Source: Flavobacterium kingsejongi
GTDB lineage: Bacteria > Bacteroidota > Bacteroidia > Flavobacteriales > Flavobacteriaceae
Assembly (NCBI RefSeq): GCF_003076475.1
Contig: NZ_CP020919.1
Span: forward strand, 2,170,001 to 2,234,000
Direction: 5' to 3'
Length of the DNA: 64,000 bases
Shown here: one piece after another, positions 32,795 through 42,292 of the stretch
How the letters are laid out: each line of letters opens with the position of its first letter
Numbering within the stretch: position 1 is the first letter of the stretch
Position numbers and translations under genes: made by a program
The notes under the pieces: generated by a model
Database searches by the model: none
Told to the model about the DNA's origin: nothing
What the model saw: the letters and a program-made list of their open reading frames with translations, nothing else

Positions 32795-33367
32795 TTATTT
32801 TTTACTCCCGCTGATCATGTTGGAAACGATTCCTTTTTCGGAGGTCATTTCGGCAATCAGGACGCCACCGATATGAAGGACGATAAAGGTGATGGCATAA
32901 TATAACGATTGGACATGTACGGTTTCCATGGCATCTTTAAGTGTTTTAGGCCCATTAACCACCATAAATCCGGTAAACAGGGAAACGCATACCAAACCAT
33001 AAAACAGGATATAAATCCAGGATTTGAATTTTTCTTTGGTGCTGCTATCGGGTGCAAAAGGATTGGCAAATCCCACTCCCTGCCTGATTGTGATAGCAAT
33101 CCGGATAACATAAAGTCCGATAAGGACATAACCGGCTATTACATGGTACTGCCACATGGGGCGCCGTACTTCTTTACCAATTTTAGCTGCGTCTTCTTTA
33201 CTGATGGTAATCCCGGACTGGCTGAGGTTCTCCTGGATAATATTGCCCATACTTCCTTTATTCATCCAGCCTGTCCGAAGGAATACGGTGAGGAGTATAA
33301 AAAGGAAGGTAAGAGCAAGCGCCCAGTGAATCAGGCGGTTGGCAAGATTAAATTTATTCGTTTTCAT
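32795..33367 (-). CDS. Cytochrome b561-type di-heme membrane protein
   Basis: The 190-residue inner-membrane protein has four hydrophobic segments and heme-ligand His residues in the expected places: N-R-L-I-H-W in the first segment, W-Q-Y-H-V-I-A-G-Y in the second, T-V-H-V-Q before the last and I-V-L-H-I-G-G in the last. This is the bacterial cytochrome b561 (CybB) fold, which passes electrons between quinol and periplasmic partners. It follows the metal exporter gene at 33396-34283 by 28 bases. The partner protein is not in view. Confidence 0.88.
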   Translation of the reverse strand: MKTNKFNLANRLIHWALALTFLFILLTVFLRTGWMNKGSMGNIIQENLSQSGITISKEDAAKIGKEVRRPMWQYHVIAGYVLIGLYVIRIAITIRQGVGFANPFAPDSSTKEKFKSWIYILFYGLVCVSLFTGFMVVNGPKTLKDAMETVHVQSLYYAITFIVLHIGGVLIAEMTSEKGIVSNMISGSKK

Positions 33368-33395
33368 GATGAAAGGTTTTGAAATGATATTTGGG

Positions 33396-34283
33396 TTATG
33401 CGGGTTCTACATGGATCATTACATCGGAGAACTGTGGCAGTTTTTCCTGTATGTGGTTTTTGACTTCATGGGCAATAGTGTGCCCTTCGGCAACGGTGAG
33501 GTCTTTGCCTACCCGGATGTGCAGGTCGGCATGGCTCATGATTCCCATTTTTCGAGTCATGCATTTCTCCACATTAACGACGCCATCAACTTCATTGGCT
33601 AATTTTTTCAAGGTATTGCCAAGTTCGGGATCCAGCTGTTCATCCAGGAGTTCTCCAATTGCAGGGCGGCAGATTTTATAAGCATTGATAATAATAATCC
33701 CTGATGCGAGCAAGGCTGCCCAGTCATCGGCAACTTCATAGCCCGGACCACCGATGAGCCCGATTGTAATTCCGATAAAGGCTGCGGCAGAGGTGATCGC
33801 ATCACTACGGTGGTGGAATGCATCTGCTTTGACCACTTCACTATTGATTTCAGTTCCTGTTTTAATCACATACCGGAATAGTACTTCTTTGGTAAGAATG
33901 ACCAGCACTAAAATAATTAATGTAAAGGCTTTTGGTGTTTTGTGCGGGGTATTGATATTTTCGATGCTCTCCCGGGCTATCACGAAAGCCGCAATGCATA
34001 ACGCAAGTGCAATTCCGAGTGCAACCAGTGCTTCTGCTTTTCCGTGTCCATACGGATGTTCCTCATCTGCGGGTTTGGCAGACCATTTTAAGCCGACCCA
34101 TAACAGGGCTGACGTAACAATATCTGCTGTGGATTCGATGGCATCTGCAATCAATGCATAGGAATTGCCATATATTCCTCCAAGTCCTTTTATTACGGCT
34201 AAGATGGCACTGACGATAATGCCGATAAGCGTTGATTTTAACGCCTTTTTTGAGGTGTCTGATTTGAGGTTTGTAACTTCCAT
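33396..34283 (-). CDS. Cation diffusion facilitator (metal exporter)
   Basis: The 295-residue protein is a CDF-family divalent-metal/proton antiporter that exports Zn2+, Fe2+ or similar ions across the inner membrane. It has about five to six membrane segments; the metal site shows A-D-A-I-E-S-T-A-D in segment 2 and D-A-F-H-H-R-S-D in segment 5, and the soluble C-terminal domain contains the G-x-M-S-H-A-D-L-H-I-R-V segment. The HxxD pattern favours zinc or a similar ion. It shares the strand with the b561 gene. The small GTG-start gene at 34380 lies upstream and may be linked. Confidence 0.93.
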   Translation of the reverse strand: MEVTNLKSDTSKKALKSTLIGIIVSAILAVIKGLGGIYGNSYALIADAIESTADIVTSALLWVGLKWSAKPADEEHPYGHGKAEALVALGIALALCIAAFVIARESIENINTPHKTPKAFTLIILVLVILTKEVLFRYVIKTGTEINSEVVKADAFHHRSDAITSAAAFIGITIGLIGGPGYEVADDWAALLASGIIIINAYKICRPAIGELLDEQLDPELGNTLKKLANEVDGVVNVEKCMTRKMGIMSHADLHIRVGKDLTVAEGHTIAHEVKNHIQEKLPQFSDVMIHVEPA

Positions 34284-34379
34284 CCTAAATTTTTATGCTA
34301 AATAATTACCTTTATTACTAAATGTACCAAAAAGAGAAACATTCTTTTCTTTTTTAGTATCATGATTGTCTGTCGGAAA

Positions 34380-34760
34380 TTAAACTACTGATGGAGGGCG
34401 GAAGAGTGCGGCCAAGGCCGGGTTATTATGTTGGTTTGCCTTGTAAAAAGGGACTTTAAGATCTTGAGTAGCATGTACGACTACAGGAATATAGTGCCGC
34501 TGAACGGGAATGTACAGTAGGCTTGGGGAATGGAAATCGAATTTTTTTAATGGTAGTTGCATATCGCGGGCCTCATCGTCGTCATTCTGATCCTGTCCCC
34601 AGTAATGCATTGCCAGGAAATCGATAGCACTTATAGCAGGCTTTTGCTGGTGGTGTTCGGCAAAATGTTCTACCAGTACGGGAATTTTAAAAAGTTGATA
34701 CACAACAGAATTGTTGGCAGCAATCAGAAAAATTAATATGTAGAGGTATATTTTTTGCAC
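34380..34760 (-). CDS. Small secreted or anchored protein of unknown function, GTG start
   Basis: The 126-residue protein starts with a hydrophobic segment (about 3-20), then has a conserved-looking H-Y-W-G-Q-D-Q-N-D-D-D-E-A-R-D stretch, P-F-Y-K-A-N and a His-rich middle (A-E-H-H-Q-Q). The acidic and His clusters suggest metal binding, and it lies just before a CDF exporter; this link is inference only. The start is GTG at 34760, since no in-frame ATG lies before residue 50. An exact promoter ends only 4 bases ahead of it, so its mRNA would have almost no leader. Confidence 0.65.
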   Translation of the reverse strand: MQKIYLYILIFLIAANNSVVYQLFKIPVLVEHFAEHHQQKPAISAIDFLAMHYWGQDQNDDDEARDMQLPLKKFDFHSPSLLYIPVQRHYIPVVVHATQDLKVPFYKANQHNNPALAALFRPPSVV

Positions 34761-34764
34761 GTCA

Positions 34765-34796
34765 CAAAAATAAGTTTAAAAAAGGGCTTTACAAAA
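34765..34796 (-). promoter_or_regulatory. Promoter of the 34380-34760 gene, consensus spacing
   Basis: On the minus strand TTTTG is followed by exactly 19 bases and then TATTTTTG (34772-34765), the ideal Bacteroidota -33/-7 arrangement. The GTG start at 34760-34758 begins only 4 bases after the box. Confidence 0.75.
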
Positions 34797-34845
34797 TAAA
34801 CACTGCCCAAATAGGAACAGCAGTGGCATCTCTAAAATACGGTAT

Positions 34846-34871
34846 AAAAAAAGACAGCATAAATGCTGTCT
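34846..34871 (-). terminator. Terminator of the 34896-35489 gene
   Basis: AGACAGC at 34852-34858 pairs with GCTGTCT at 34865-34871, and on the minus strand a T run follows. It lies 25 bases past the stop of the exported gene and upstream of the promoter at 34765. Confidence 0.85.
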
Positions 34872-34895
34872 CAGTAGTAAGTGTGATGGTAGGTA

Positions 34896-35489
34896 TTATC
34901 GTGCAGCAATAGTTTCTACAAACATTTCATTTTTGTATTTCATGACAAAAGTCAATTTGCCTAAAGCTGAATTTTTAACGTCAAATTTTTTGGTCAGTTC
35001 CTGTTTTCCAGTCATCGTTTCATTGTATAACTCTACATTATTCTGATCGTATACTTTAATTTCTACCGGAGTTCTTTCCGTATTCGGGATCGTAACCGTT
35101 ACCATTCCGTCTTTGTTGAGCAAGGTTGGTTTTGCAATTTCAGCAACCGCTTTTTCAGAGATAGTAGCTGTTTTATTGCGTACCTGTATTTCATAACGTG
35201 CTACTTTAGATCCTGTTTCCGCTTCTAAAAAATACGTTCCGTTTGGGAAAGCTGTAAGGTCATATTTTCTGTTGGTATTGTTTTTACCGAAAATTGTTTC
35301 TTCAAAAAGCAAATCGTTTTTAGTGCTGTACAAGGACAGGTGTACCGATTTTACTTCGTTAATGGAAAAACTTACCATTTTTCCTGTTTCACTTTTTACT
35401 TTCAGCAGGATGTCTGCTTCATTGGCATGCGCCCCAAAAGAAAGTACGCTCATCGCCAGAACTAAACCGAATTTCATTACATTTTTCAT
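34896..35489 (-). CDS. Exported protein with two beta-sandwich-like repeats
   Basis: The 197-residue product has a Sec signal peptide ending near residue 22 (G-A-H-A-N). The mature part repeats a pattern of about 75 residues. The first copy carries L-Y-S-T-K-N-D-L-L-F-E-E-T and N-R-K-Y-D-L-T-A-F-P-N-G-T-Y-F; the second has the form V-Y-D-Q-N-N-V-E-L-Y-N-E-T with L-T-K-K-F-D-V. This resembles the T9SS sorting-domain-like or Ig-like beta-sandwich repeats. It is a single gene with its own terminator at 34846-34871 and lies divergent to the AraC gene. Confidence 0.75.
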   Translation of the reverse strand: MKNVMKFGLVLAMSVLSFGAHANEADILLKVKSETGKMVSFSINEVKSVHLSLYSTKNDLLFEETIFGKNNTNRKYDLTAFPNGTYFLEAETGSKVARYEIQVRNKTATISEKAVAEIAKPTLLNKDGMVTVTIPNTERTPVEIKVYDQNNVELYNETMTGKQELTKKFDVKNSALGKLTFVMKYKNEMFVETIAAR

Positions 35490-35663
35490 AGTAGCCCTTT
35501 TTTAGTATTTTGTTAGGGCTAATTTAAGGAGCAAGTATAATTTTTATCGCTGCCATATTGGCTAATATCTATGGTATATTGTCTTTACGAAAACGTTTTC
35601 ATGTTAAAAAAGGCAATTTTGTATATTTATTTTGATTAACTTGCGGTATAAATCCGATTGAAA

Positions 35664-36536
35664 ATGAAGATCATCAAGCCTGCTTTAGAACTTATTGTGC
35701 CTTCTTTTGGGAGTTCATTTTATTATTCCCGTTATGTGGAAAACGAGAATATCAAGACCCATGTATGGCATTACCATCCCGAAATTGAATTGGTATTTGT
35801 AAATGGTGGTTCCGGCAAGCGCCAGATAGGGAGCCATATTTCGTATTATACCGATGGCGACCTCATCCTGATTGGCAGTAACCTGCCACATTGTGGGTTT
35901 ACGGATGACCGCACGGGAAATACAAATGAAACAGTAATCCAGATGGCCCCTGACTTTTTAGGACCTGATTTTCTAAAACTTCCCGAAACCCGGAATATTA
36001 CAGCACTTTTTGAGCGTGCCCGTGGTGGTATTGCTTTTGGTGCCGAGACTAAAAAAAATATGGGTGCTACTATTGAAGCAATGGCAGGGCTATCGCCATT
36101 GGAACGTTTGCTTTCGATGATCCATGTATTGGATGCATTGGAGCAGGCTACCGACTTTAAGGTATTGAATGCTGCGGGTTTTTCGATGGAAACGCAGGTA
36201 CAGGACAATGATCGTATCAATATGGTCTTTAACCATGTGAAAGATCATTTCCGGGAACCGATCAGCTTAGAAGAAGTGGCGGCAATGGCTAGTATGACTG
36301 TACCTTCTTTTTGCCGGTATTTTAAAAAGATGACCAAAAAGACCTTTACGCGTTTTGTGAATGAATACCGTATTGTGCATGCGCTGAAACTACTGGCCGA
36401 AGAACCGATGGGAATTACGGATATCAGCTATGAAAGCGGGTTTAACAATTTCAGTCACTTCAATACGTCATTCAAGGAATTTACCGGAAAAAGTGCCTCT
36501 CAATACCGACAGGAACTCCGTTCTGTCATGAAATAA
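35664..36536 (+). CDS. AraC family transcriptional regulator with cupin domain
   Basis: The 290-residue regulator has an N-terminal cupin-like sensing domain, with H-V-W-H-Y-H-P-E-I-E-L-V-F-V near residue 35. The C-terminal AraC double helix-turn-helix starts at I-S-L-E-E-V-A-A-M-A-S-M-T-V-P-S-F-C-R-Y-F and continues with I-T-D-I-S-Y-E-S-G-F-N-N-F-S-H-F. Family members often control sugar or stress genes in response to a ligand bound in the cupin. The start is the ATG at 35664; a TTG at 35658 in frame is less likely. The target is unknown. Confidence 0.9.
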   Translation: MKIIKPALELIVPSFGSSFYYSRYVENENIKTHVWHYHPEIELVFVNGGSGKRQIGSHISYYTDGDLILIGSNLPHCGFTDDRTGNTNETVIQMAPDFLGPDFLKLPETRNITALFERARGGIAFGAETKKNMGATIEAMAGLSPLERLLSMIHVLDALEQATDFKVLNAAGFSMETQVQDNDRINMVFNHVKDHFREPISLEEVAAMASMTVPSFCRYFKKMTKKTFTRFVNEYRIVHALKLLAEEPMGITDISYESGFNNFSHFNTSFKEFTGKSASQYRQELRSVMK

Positions 36537-36591
36537 ATTCCGGTACTAAGCGTGTTACCATAAAGTAATTTTCGCAAGGTACTTCCTGTAC

Positions 36592-37833
36592 TTATTTCTT
36601 CAATTTCTTTACGATCCAGGGTAAGGTGAGCCCTTGTCCCAGCAATGTAAAAAGCACGACTACCACCGAAATAAAAATAATCTCATTCCGGAAAGGGAAG
36701 GGTGTCCCATCGGATAAGGTGGTGGGTAAACCGATGGCCAGGGCGAGGGATACAATGCCTCGCATTCCGGCCCAGCTGATGATAAGGCTGTTGGAAAAAT
36801 CCAATAACGCTTCTTCGGAGACTTTTCGTTTTTGGGATTGAAAGGCGCGTTGTAAATTAATCTTTTGCAAAAATACCCTCGCCAGCCGTAATCCTAAGGC
36901 TACAATAGTAATGATAAGTGCATAACCGATATAAGGCAGCACCTGGGTTTTGTCGATGTTTTTCAATACATAGGGAAACTCGAGTCCAATCAGGATAAAA
37001 ATTAAGCCATTGAGCAGGAAAACGATAATATCCCAAATGGTCCTGGACTGCTCTTTTAGGTTTTCCGGGAATACATTGCGGCTGATGCGGGACATTCCCA
37101 AGCCTAAAACAACAACAGCAATGACGCCCGAAACACCAAATTCTTCCGCAATCAGGTACGTCACAAACGGGATTACGATAATAAAACTAATGGTCACCAT
37201 CCTGTCCCGGTGAACCAGTTGGAGCAGGCTTGTGAGGAGTTTACCCATGAGCATCCCAATCAGGAAACCACCCCCCATAAGGAATAAGAATTCCAAAGAA
37301 GCTTTCCAGAAAACAAATGAGGCTCCGGTTACTGCAGCTACGGCAAAACGGTAGGCTACTAAGGCAGAGGCATCGTTGACCAGGCTTTCGCCCTCCAGTA
37401 TCGTTGTGGTTTTATGGGATAGCCCCAATCCTTTGGTGATACCAATGGCGGCTACGGCATCTGTGGCCGAAAGGATGGCCCCGAGCACAAAAGCCCCGGG
37501 CCAGTTCATATCCGGAATTAGGGAATGAGCGGTAACAGCGATGCCGGTAGTGGTCAGGAAAACCAAACCAATAGACAATGTTCCGATGGTATTGCCATGG
37601 GTTTTGAAATCCTGGAACGAAATATTAAAAGCCGCATCATAGAGCAATGGGGGCAAAAAGAGCAGGAAAACAACTTCCGGGCTCAGTTCAATTACGGGCA
37701 TGGTAGGAATAAACCCAATTGCAATTCCGGCAGTGATTAATAAAATAGGATAGGGCAGTTTGATTTTATCGGCTATGGCCGTAAGGGCAATCATTATGAC
37801 CATAATGAATATGACGATGCTGTAATTTTCCAT
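36592..37833 (-). CDS. Na+/H+ antiporter, CPA1 (NhaP) family
   Basis: The 413-residue membrane protein has about twelve hydrophobic segments and belongs to the CPA1 sodium/proton exchanger group. The ion site shows A-I-L-S-A-T-D-A-V-A-A-I-G-I, and G-E-S-L-V-N-D-A-S-A-L-V-A-Y-R is the conserved N-D pair in segment 6. Such proteins export Na+ (or K+) in exchange for protons and set cytoplasmic pH. It stands in a 14-base gap behind the SWIM gene on the same strand. No extra C-terminal domain is present. Confidence 0.93.
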   Translation of the reverse strand: MENYSIVIFIMVIMIALTAIADKIKLPYPILLITAGIAIGFIPTMPVIELSPEVVFLLFLPPLLYDAAFNISFQDFKTHGNTIGTLSIGLVFLTTTGIAVTAHSLIPDMNWPGAFVLGAILSATDAVAAIGITKGLGLSHKTTTILEGESLVNDASALVAYRFAVAAVTGASFVFWKASLEFLFLMGGGFLIGMLMGKLLTSLLQLVHRDRMVTISFIIVIPFVTYLIAEEFGVSGVIAVVVLGLGMSRISRNVFPENLKEQSRTIWDIIVFLLNGLIFILIGLEFPYVLKNIDKTQVLPYIGYALIITIVALGLRLARVFLQKINLQRAFQSQKRKVSEEALLDFSNSLIISWAGMRGIVSLALAIGLPTTLSDGTPFPFRNEIIFISVVVVLFTLLGQGLTLPWIVKKLKK

Positions 37834-37847
37834 TAATACGATTTAAG

Positions 37848-39173
37848 TTAGGCTATCATTTTGACCGCCAGGATGTGTTTGCAAATTCCCCTTTTCCCCT
37901 GATAGGCCGTAAACCAGTCACAGGTACAGCGTTGGCTTTTGGCATCGATAGTTACTTTGTGGAAAACCCCGGAACCTTTTACAATGGCTTCCACATGGCC
38001 GTTGGTATTGGCCACGATCTGGATGTCTTTATTATCGATTAGTTTTTTTGCGTTTTTGAGCCTTGGATTTAAACTCAGGATGCGTTCTGTTTTAAAGGGT
38101 AACTGTCGGTAGAAATGATTTCTTTCGGTTAGGTCATAGCCCAGAAGCCCGATGGACGATAAACTTGATGTTAGGTGATCCATGGTGCCAAAGTCAATAT
38201 CATTTTCGATAGCCAGCATAGTAGGATCAAATGCCTCATTGGATTTTAATAGCTTGTTCAGGCCGAAGATCCATTCTTCGGGCAGGCTTTGGGTCATGTT
38301 TTCCAAGGCTTTGCCTTCACCGGAAAACCCTCTGTAGGCGTCGGGAGAGAATGCCATCAGTAATTGCATCTTAGGAAAATCACACACTAACGCACAGGTC
38401 TGTTTGTCGGAAGATTCATAAATCGATATTTTTTCTACAATAGGCAAAATGCCTTCGAGCAACCGCAACCGCTGTACTCCGCCAATTCTCACACTGTCTG
38501 GTGTAGCCAGTGTGGAAAACATACATTTTCCGGCTCTTTTGGTGATGAAGAAATCCCCTTTTATAGTGCCTTTGGGCAAACTTTGGAACAATTGTATGGC
38601 CTGTAACCTGCTTACTTCTAACTTGAGGTCCATATCGGCCAGGTAAAGCTGCACACTGGTAAGCCCTTTTATCCATCGTGTAGGGAGTGTTACTTTTTTT
38701 TCTGATGCACTGGTTTTGGCTGTAATCACCTGTACTTCCTGTTGCCCTACAGCCAATGTTACTTTCTCTCCTTTTTGTATCGCATTCAGTGCATTCAGCA
38801 GCGGATCATTGAAATCTACATTAGTGGTGCCACTGGCGATGAATTCACCATCAATGGCTTCGGGTTTCATGTCGAGTCTTACATAGACACCATTGCAGGA
38901 AGAGAAGCCTTCAAACCGCATGCGTTCGGCACCTGCAGAGACAATTGGATCCCGCAAACTGGGCGGTACGGGACCAAAGCTGGAGCGCACGACTTTCGCA
39001 AGGGTAGCCCAGCATTTTGCAGTAGTGTAAGGCTCCGTGAGTGTACCCCAGAAAAAGCAGGGTATACTATTTACAGTTTCAATTTCCGTTTGATGAGCCA
39101 ACACCAAATTATGAATGCCGTTTGTTTTGGTATGGGTAGAAACGCTTTGATAATCGTATTGTAAATCCGTCAT
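37848..39173 (-). CDS. SWIM zinc-finger protein
   Basis: This 441-residue protein ends in a SWIM zinc finger: C-T-C-D-W-F-T-A-Y-Q-G-K-R-G-I-C-K-H-I-L-A (the C-x-C-x(n)-C-x-H form). SWIM domains bind DNA or proteins. The long N-terminal part has no recognised domain but resembles the SWIM proteins found next to WGR or MoxR/VWA genes. I start it at the ATG at 39173 (M-T-D-L-Q), 5 bases after the stop of the WGR gene; the frame is open to 39230, but that would overlap the neighbour. The two genes are translationally linked. Confidence 0.85.
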   Translation of the reverse strand: MTDLQYDYQSVSTHTKTNGIHNLVLAHQTEIETVNSIPCFFWGTLTEPYTTAKCWATLAKVVRSSFGPVPPSLRDPIVSAGAERMRFEGFSSCNGVYVRLDMKPEAIDGEFIASGTTNVDFNDPLLNALNAIQKGEKVTLAVGQQEVQVITAKTSASEKKVTLPTRWIKGLTSVQLYLADMDLKLEVSRLQAIQLFQSLPKGTIKGDFFITKRAGKCMFSTLATPDSVRIGGVQRLRLLEGILPIVEKISIYESSDKQTCALVCDFPKMQLLMAFSPDAYRGFSGEGKALENMTQSLPEEWIFGLNKLLKSNEAFDPTMLAIENDIDFGTMDHLTSSLSSIGLLGYDLTERNHFYRQLPFKTERILSLNPRLKNAKKLIDNKDIQIVANTNGHVEAIVKGSGVFHKVTIDAKSQRCTCDWFTAYQGKRGICKHILAVKMIA

Positions 39174-39178
39174 GTGGC

Positions 39179-42100
39179 TTATTTTAAAATTTGTTTGAGC
39201 AATGGCTTTAGTGCGGTATTGGTTTTCCACTTCTCAAAAAACGCGATGGCATGCTGTGAGGGTTCTGCCTTAGTTTTGTAACAGACATCGATATAATGCT
39301 CTACCATTTTTTTGAAATTAACCGGAAGCTTATCGGTGATATCAAGGTTTTTGAAAAAGTGGTCATAGATTATCAAGAGTGCGGCGTTATGCAGTCCGGA
39401 AATATCTTTGAGGCTGCTCAGTCCATCTGCCAATCGTAGAAACACCCCATATTTATGGGAAGCCAATAGACTTATTTTCTCAGCAAATAATTCCAGTAGG
39501 ATGGATTGTTTTTCGATGCGGTTCATTAAAATTTCGGATGCTAAGAGCCTGATTTCTTTTTTCTCTACCAAAAAACAACAAGCAAATACTATCATAGGTG
39601 TTTCAGTCAGTACAAATCCGGGACTGTTGACACAATGAAGGAATCCTTTTAAGTCTTTTTTGGTTCCATCATCGGCAATTACGCAAGAGGACTGCAAGAG
39701 TAGGCAGGATAATGCGCTATCATTTTGCGGCATCAGGCTGTGCCAAAAATAAACATTGCCTTCGGTCTCGAGCATATGATGCCAGGGTGAAGCCTCACGA
39801 CGATAGGCATCGATACTGTAAATCAGGTTCGGGGGTGTTTTTTCATAAGAGGGCATTTCCGCCTTCAGTTCATACCAGGACGGTGTCCTGACAGTTTTAT
39901 TGGTTGAATATTCCTTGTATTCATTCCACCGCTCTTTGAAATGGATTTTGGGAACGAAAGGCTTTTCTACAAAAGGAAGGCCTTTTAATGCGGTTTGTTC
40001 AAATTCCGTAAAGGTTTCTTCCGGATAATATGTCTGTGCAGCTACTGCCCACAGGCTCATGATTTCGTCTTCCCGATTGATCCCCGGCGTTGTTTTTAGA
40101 ATATTCGAAAATAAATCGGTATTCTGGGAGATCTCTTTTGTGTTACCCAGACAAAAGCTCATCAGTTCTTTAATTCCACTCTCTAATCGATCCAGTAGCG
40201 GAAGTGCTTCGGCTGTATTTTCGCGTGGCATCCTACTAATTGCAATACTAAAATCCACGGAGTCTATTTTTTCCTGTTGATCCTGATAGGAGATCAGTCG
40301 TTCCATTAAAACTTTAGGAGTAATCCAGTAGGGTTCATGGGTGGGGAATGAAAGTAATGGCAGTACCGATCCCTGTTTTATTTTTTCCTCGATCTGGGCC
40401 AGCCTCCGATTGACAATAGCTAAAGTCACCGATTTGTAATGGCTGGCATTTTTTTTATGGAATACAGCATTGATGTCGGCTATTTTTTGCGTCAAAAAGG
40501 CTTCAAAAGAATATTTGTGAGCACTGTCAAAGTAACTATTTTGAAGTTGTTTCGCATAGGGTTGCAACTGTTCCGAATAGTCGGATGGGAATAAATGCCG
40601 TTGCGTGGTATAGGCATTCATCAGCAGTTCGGCATCGAGCACCTCATGAGAAGCAATAAAACTACCGAAAAGATATACGATATCATTCCAGTCTTTTGGC
40701 AGTTTCACAGGCTGGGTAAGCAGTTCCTCTTTTACAGGAGCATAACGGTAAACGGCGGTTTCAAATTCAGGTTTTGGAGTGCTTTCTGCGGTTAAAAAGT
40801 CGGTGAGTGCCGATTTGATATTTCCCTGCATCAATGGGCTATATTCTGATAGTTTAACGCTGAGGTCAGTATCTTTTTTCGAGGCTATTTTCAGGAGGCT
40901 CTTTGTCACTTTTTCCTGCAGGCTTAAATCCGGGATGACATAGGCATTGGCCAGGACGGCAGTAATTGTCGTATTGTAGGCTGGATTTAATTGATGTATT
41001 TTTTCCAATAACGGAATGATGCTCTTGATGGCTGCTTTACAATCACTTCGCAACAGTAAAGGTTCGAGCCATTCTAAAAAGGATCCGGTAGTAAATTGCG
41101 GGCTTTCATATATTTTTTTAACCAGTTCTATGGCATAACTCGTCACTGGAGCATAGGGATGGTGCAAACAGGCAAATATACTTTCCTGAAACGGAATAAG
41201 TTCTTCCGACGTTGGGTTCAATGCTGTCAGTCTTTTTCGGAAAAAGGATTTCAGGTTGTTATTCCATTCTTTGGTTTGTAGCAATATAGACTGCTCTATA
41301 AAGTGGCTGCGATCCAGTTTTCCGGCAGCTAACAGATTGGTAAAAATAATATCCCAGGTGCTGAATTCATTATAAGACTGGCGTTCTTCTTCCCGGAAAT
41401 TATTATTCTGTAGGCTGGTTTCGTAATGAAATAATTCGGGGATGTCTCTTTGATATGCGCGAGGATCATTTTCTATTGCCTTAATAAAATCCCTGGTTTT
41501 TATACCCGAAGTCCATTCATTGAAATCGGCTAAATGCAGGCAAAATAATTCCGGATTATAGGCAATCAGCCCATGATCTTCCAAAAAGCGTAGGGAAAAG
41601 TAATTGAAGGAACGCCAATCCTGTTTTTTGCTTTTTGATAGTAAATAGTCCTGGATCCAGTCTGGTTTCGACCATTGTAGCAACGCCAGGGTATGTGGTG
41701 CTTCGGGCTCGTTCAAAAGGTCAAAAACTTCATCCCAGGACATGATTTCCGATTTATTAAACAGCGCAATCGCACTGAGCGTAATAATATTGGTATGTTT
41801 TTCATCACCGCGGGTATCCCAGTTGCTGGTTTTGGAGGTGAGGTATTGCTTTTCGGCCGTTAAATCCATGTAGGTCATCCAGAAGCGTTTGTTTTTCCGC
41901 ACCTGCTTTTTTAAGATCTCCAGGTTTCCCTTTGCATTTTCCATCAGGAATGGTAATAGTGCTGCTATTTTTTTGGATTTTATGATAGCATCATATGCCG
42001 CGAGCATTTCGGTTGTATTGGATTTATCACCAGATTTTGTCACCGATTTCACAGCGGATTTCACTTTTTCGGTACCTTGTACTTCACCGTTTTCCGAATA

Positions 42101-42292
42101 GCCTTTTTTTAGTTTTTCAGCTACAAGTTTTTCGGCCATTTTCAGGCATTCCGCAGCATCTGAAAATTGCTTTGTCTGTACGGTTCCATTGGTTCCGTTT
42201 TTACCATAAGTAACCGTGTACTCTGATTCGTGTGCTTCAATCTGCCAAAATTTATCGGAATTTCCGTCAATATATTTTAAGTGTTTTTTCAT
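39179..42292 (-). CDS. WGR domain protein, DUF6493-like
   Basis: The 1037-residue protein starts with a WGR domain: L-K-Y-I-D-G-N-S-D-K-F-W-Q-I, then Y-T-V-T-Y-G-K-N-G-T-N-G-T at about 25-37, the pattern found in PARP and MolR-like proteins that bind nucleic acid ends. The remaining 950 residues are helical, heat-repeat-like, without a catalytic motif I know; the C-terminal half resembles DUF6493 or MolR/DUF4132-type proteins (moderate certainty). Paired with a SWIM gene it is part of a gene couple that in other genomes lies with MoxR/VWA genes. Those are missing here. Confidence 0.82.
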   Translation of the reverse strand: MKKHLKYIDGNSDKFWQIEAHESEYTVTYGKNGTNGTVQTKQFSDAAECLKMAEKLVAEKLKKGYSENGEVQGTEKVKSAVKSVTKSGDKSNTTEMLAAYDAIIKSKKIAALLPFLMENAKGNLEILKKQVRKNKRFWMTYMDLTAEKQYLTSKTSNWDTRGDEKHTNIITLSAIALFNKSEIMSWDEVFDLLNEPEAPHTLALLQWSKPDWIQDYLLSKSKKQDWRSFNYFSLRFLEDHGLIAYNPELFCLHLADFNEWTSGIKTRDFIKAIENDPRAYQRDIPELFHYETSLQNNNFREEERQSYNEFSTWDIIFTNLLAAGKLDRSHFIEQSILLQTKEWNNNLKSFFRKRLTALNPTSEELIPFQESIFACLHHPYAPVTSYAIELVKKIYESPQFTTGSFLEWLEPLLLRSDCKAAIKSIIPLLEKIHQLNPAYNTTITAVLANAYVIPDLSLQEKVTKSLLKIASKKDTDLSVKLSEYSPLMQGNIKSALTDFLTAESTPKPEFETAVYRYAPVKEELLTQPVKLPKDWNDIVYLFGSFIASHEVLDAELLMNAYTTQRHLFPSDYSEQLQPYAKQLQNSYFDSAHKYSFEAFLTQKIADINAVFHKKNASHYKSVTLAIVNRRLAQIEEKIKQGSVLPLLSFPTHEPYWITPKVLMERLISYQDQQEKIDSVDFSIAISRMPRENTAEALPLLDRLESGIKELMSFCLGNTKEISQNTDLFSNILKTTPGINREDEIMSLWAVAAQTYYPEETFTEFEQTALKGLPFVEKPFVPKIHFKERWNEYKEYSTNKTVRTPSWYELKAEMPSYEKTPPNLIYSIDAYRREASPWHHMLETEGNVYFWHSLMPQNDSALSCLLLQSSCVIADDGTKKDLKGFLHCVNSPGFVLTETPMIVFACCFLVEKKEIRLLASEILMNRIEKQSILLELFAEKISLLASHKYGVFLRLADGLSSLKDISGLHNAALLIIYDHFFKNLDITDKLPVNFKKMVEHYIDVCYKTKAEPSQHAIAFFEKWKTNTALKPLLKQILK

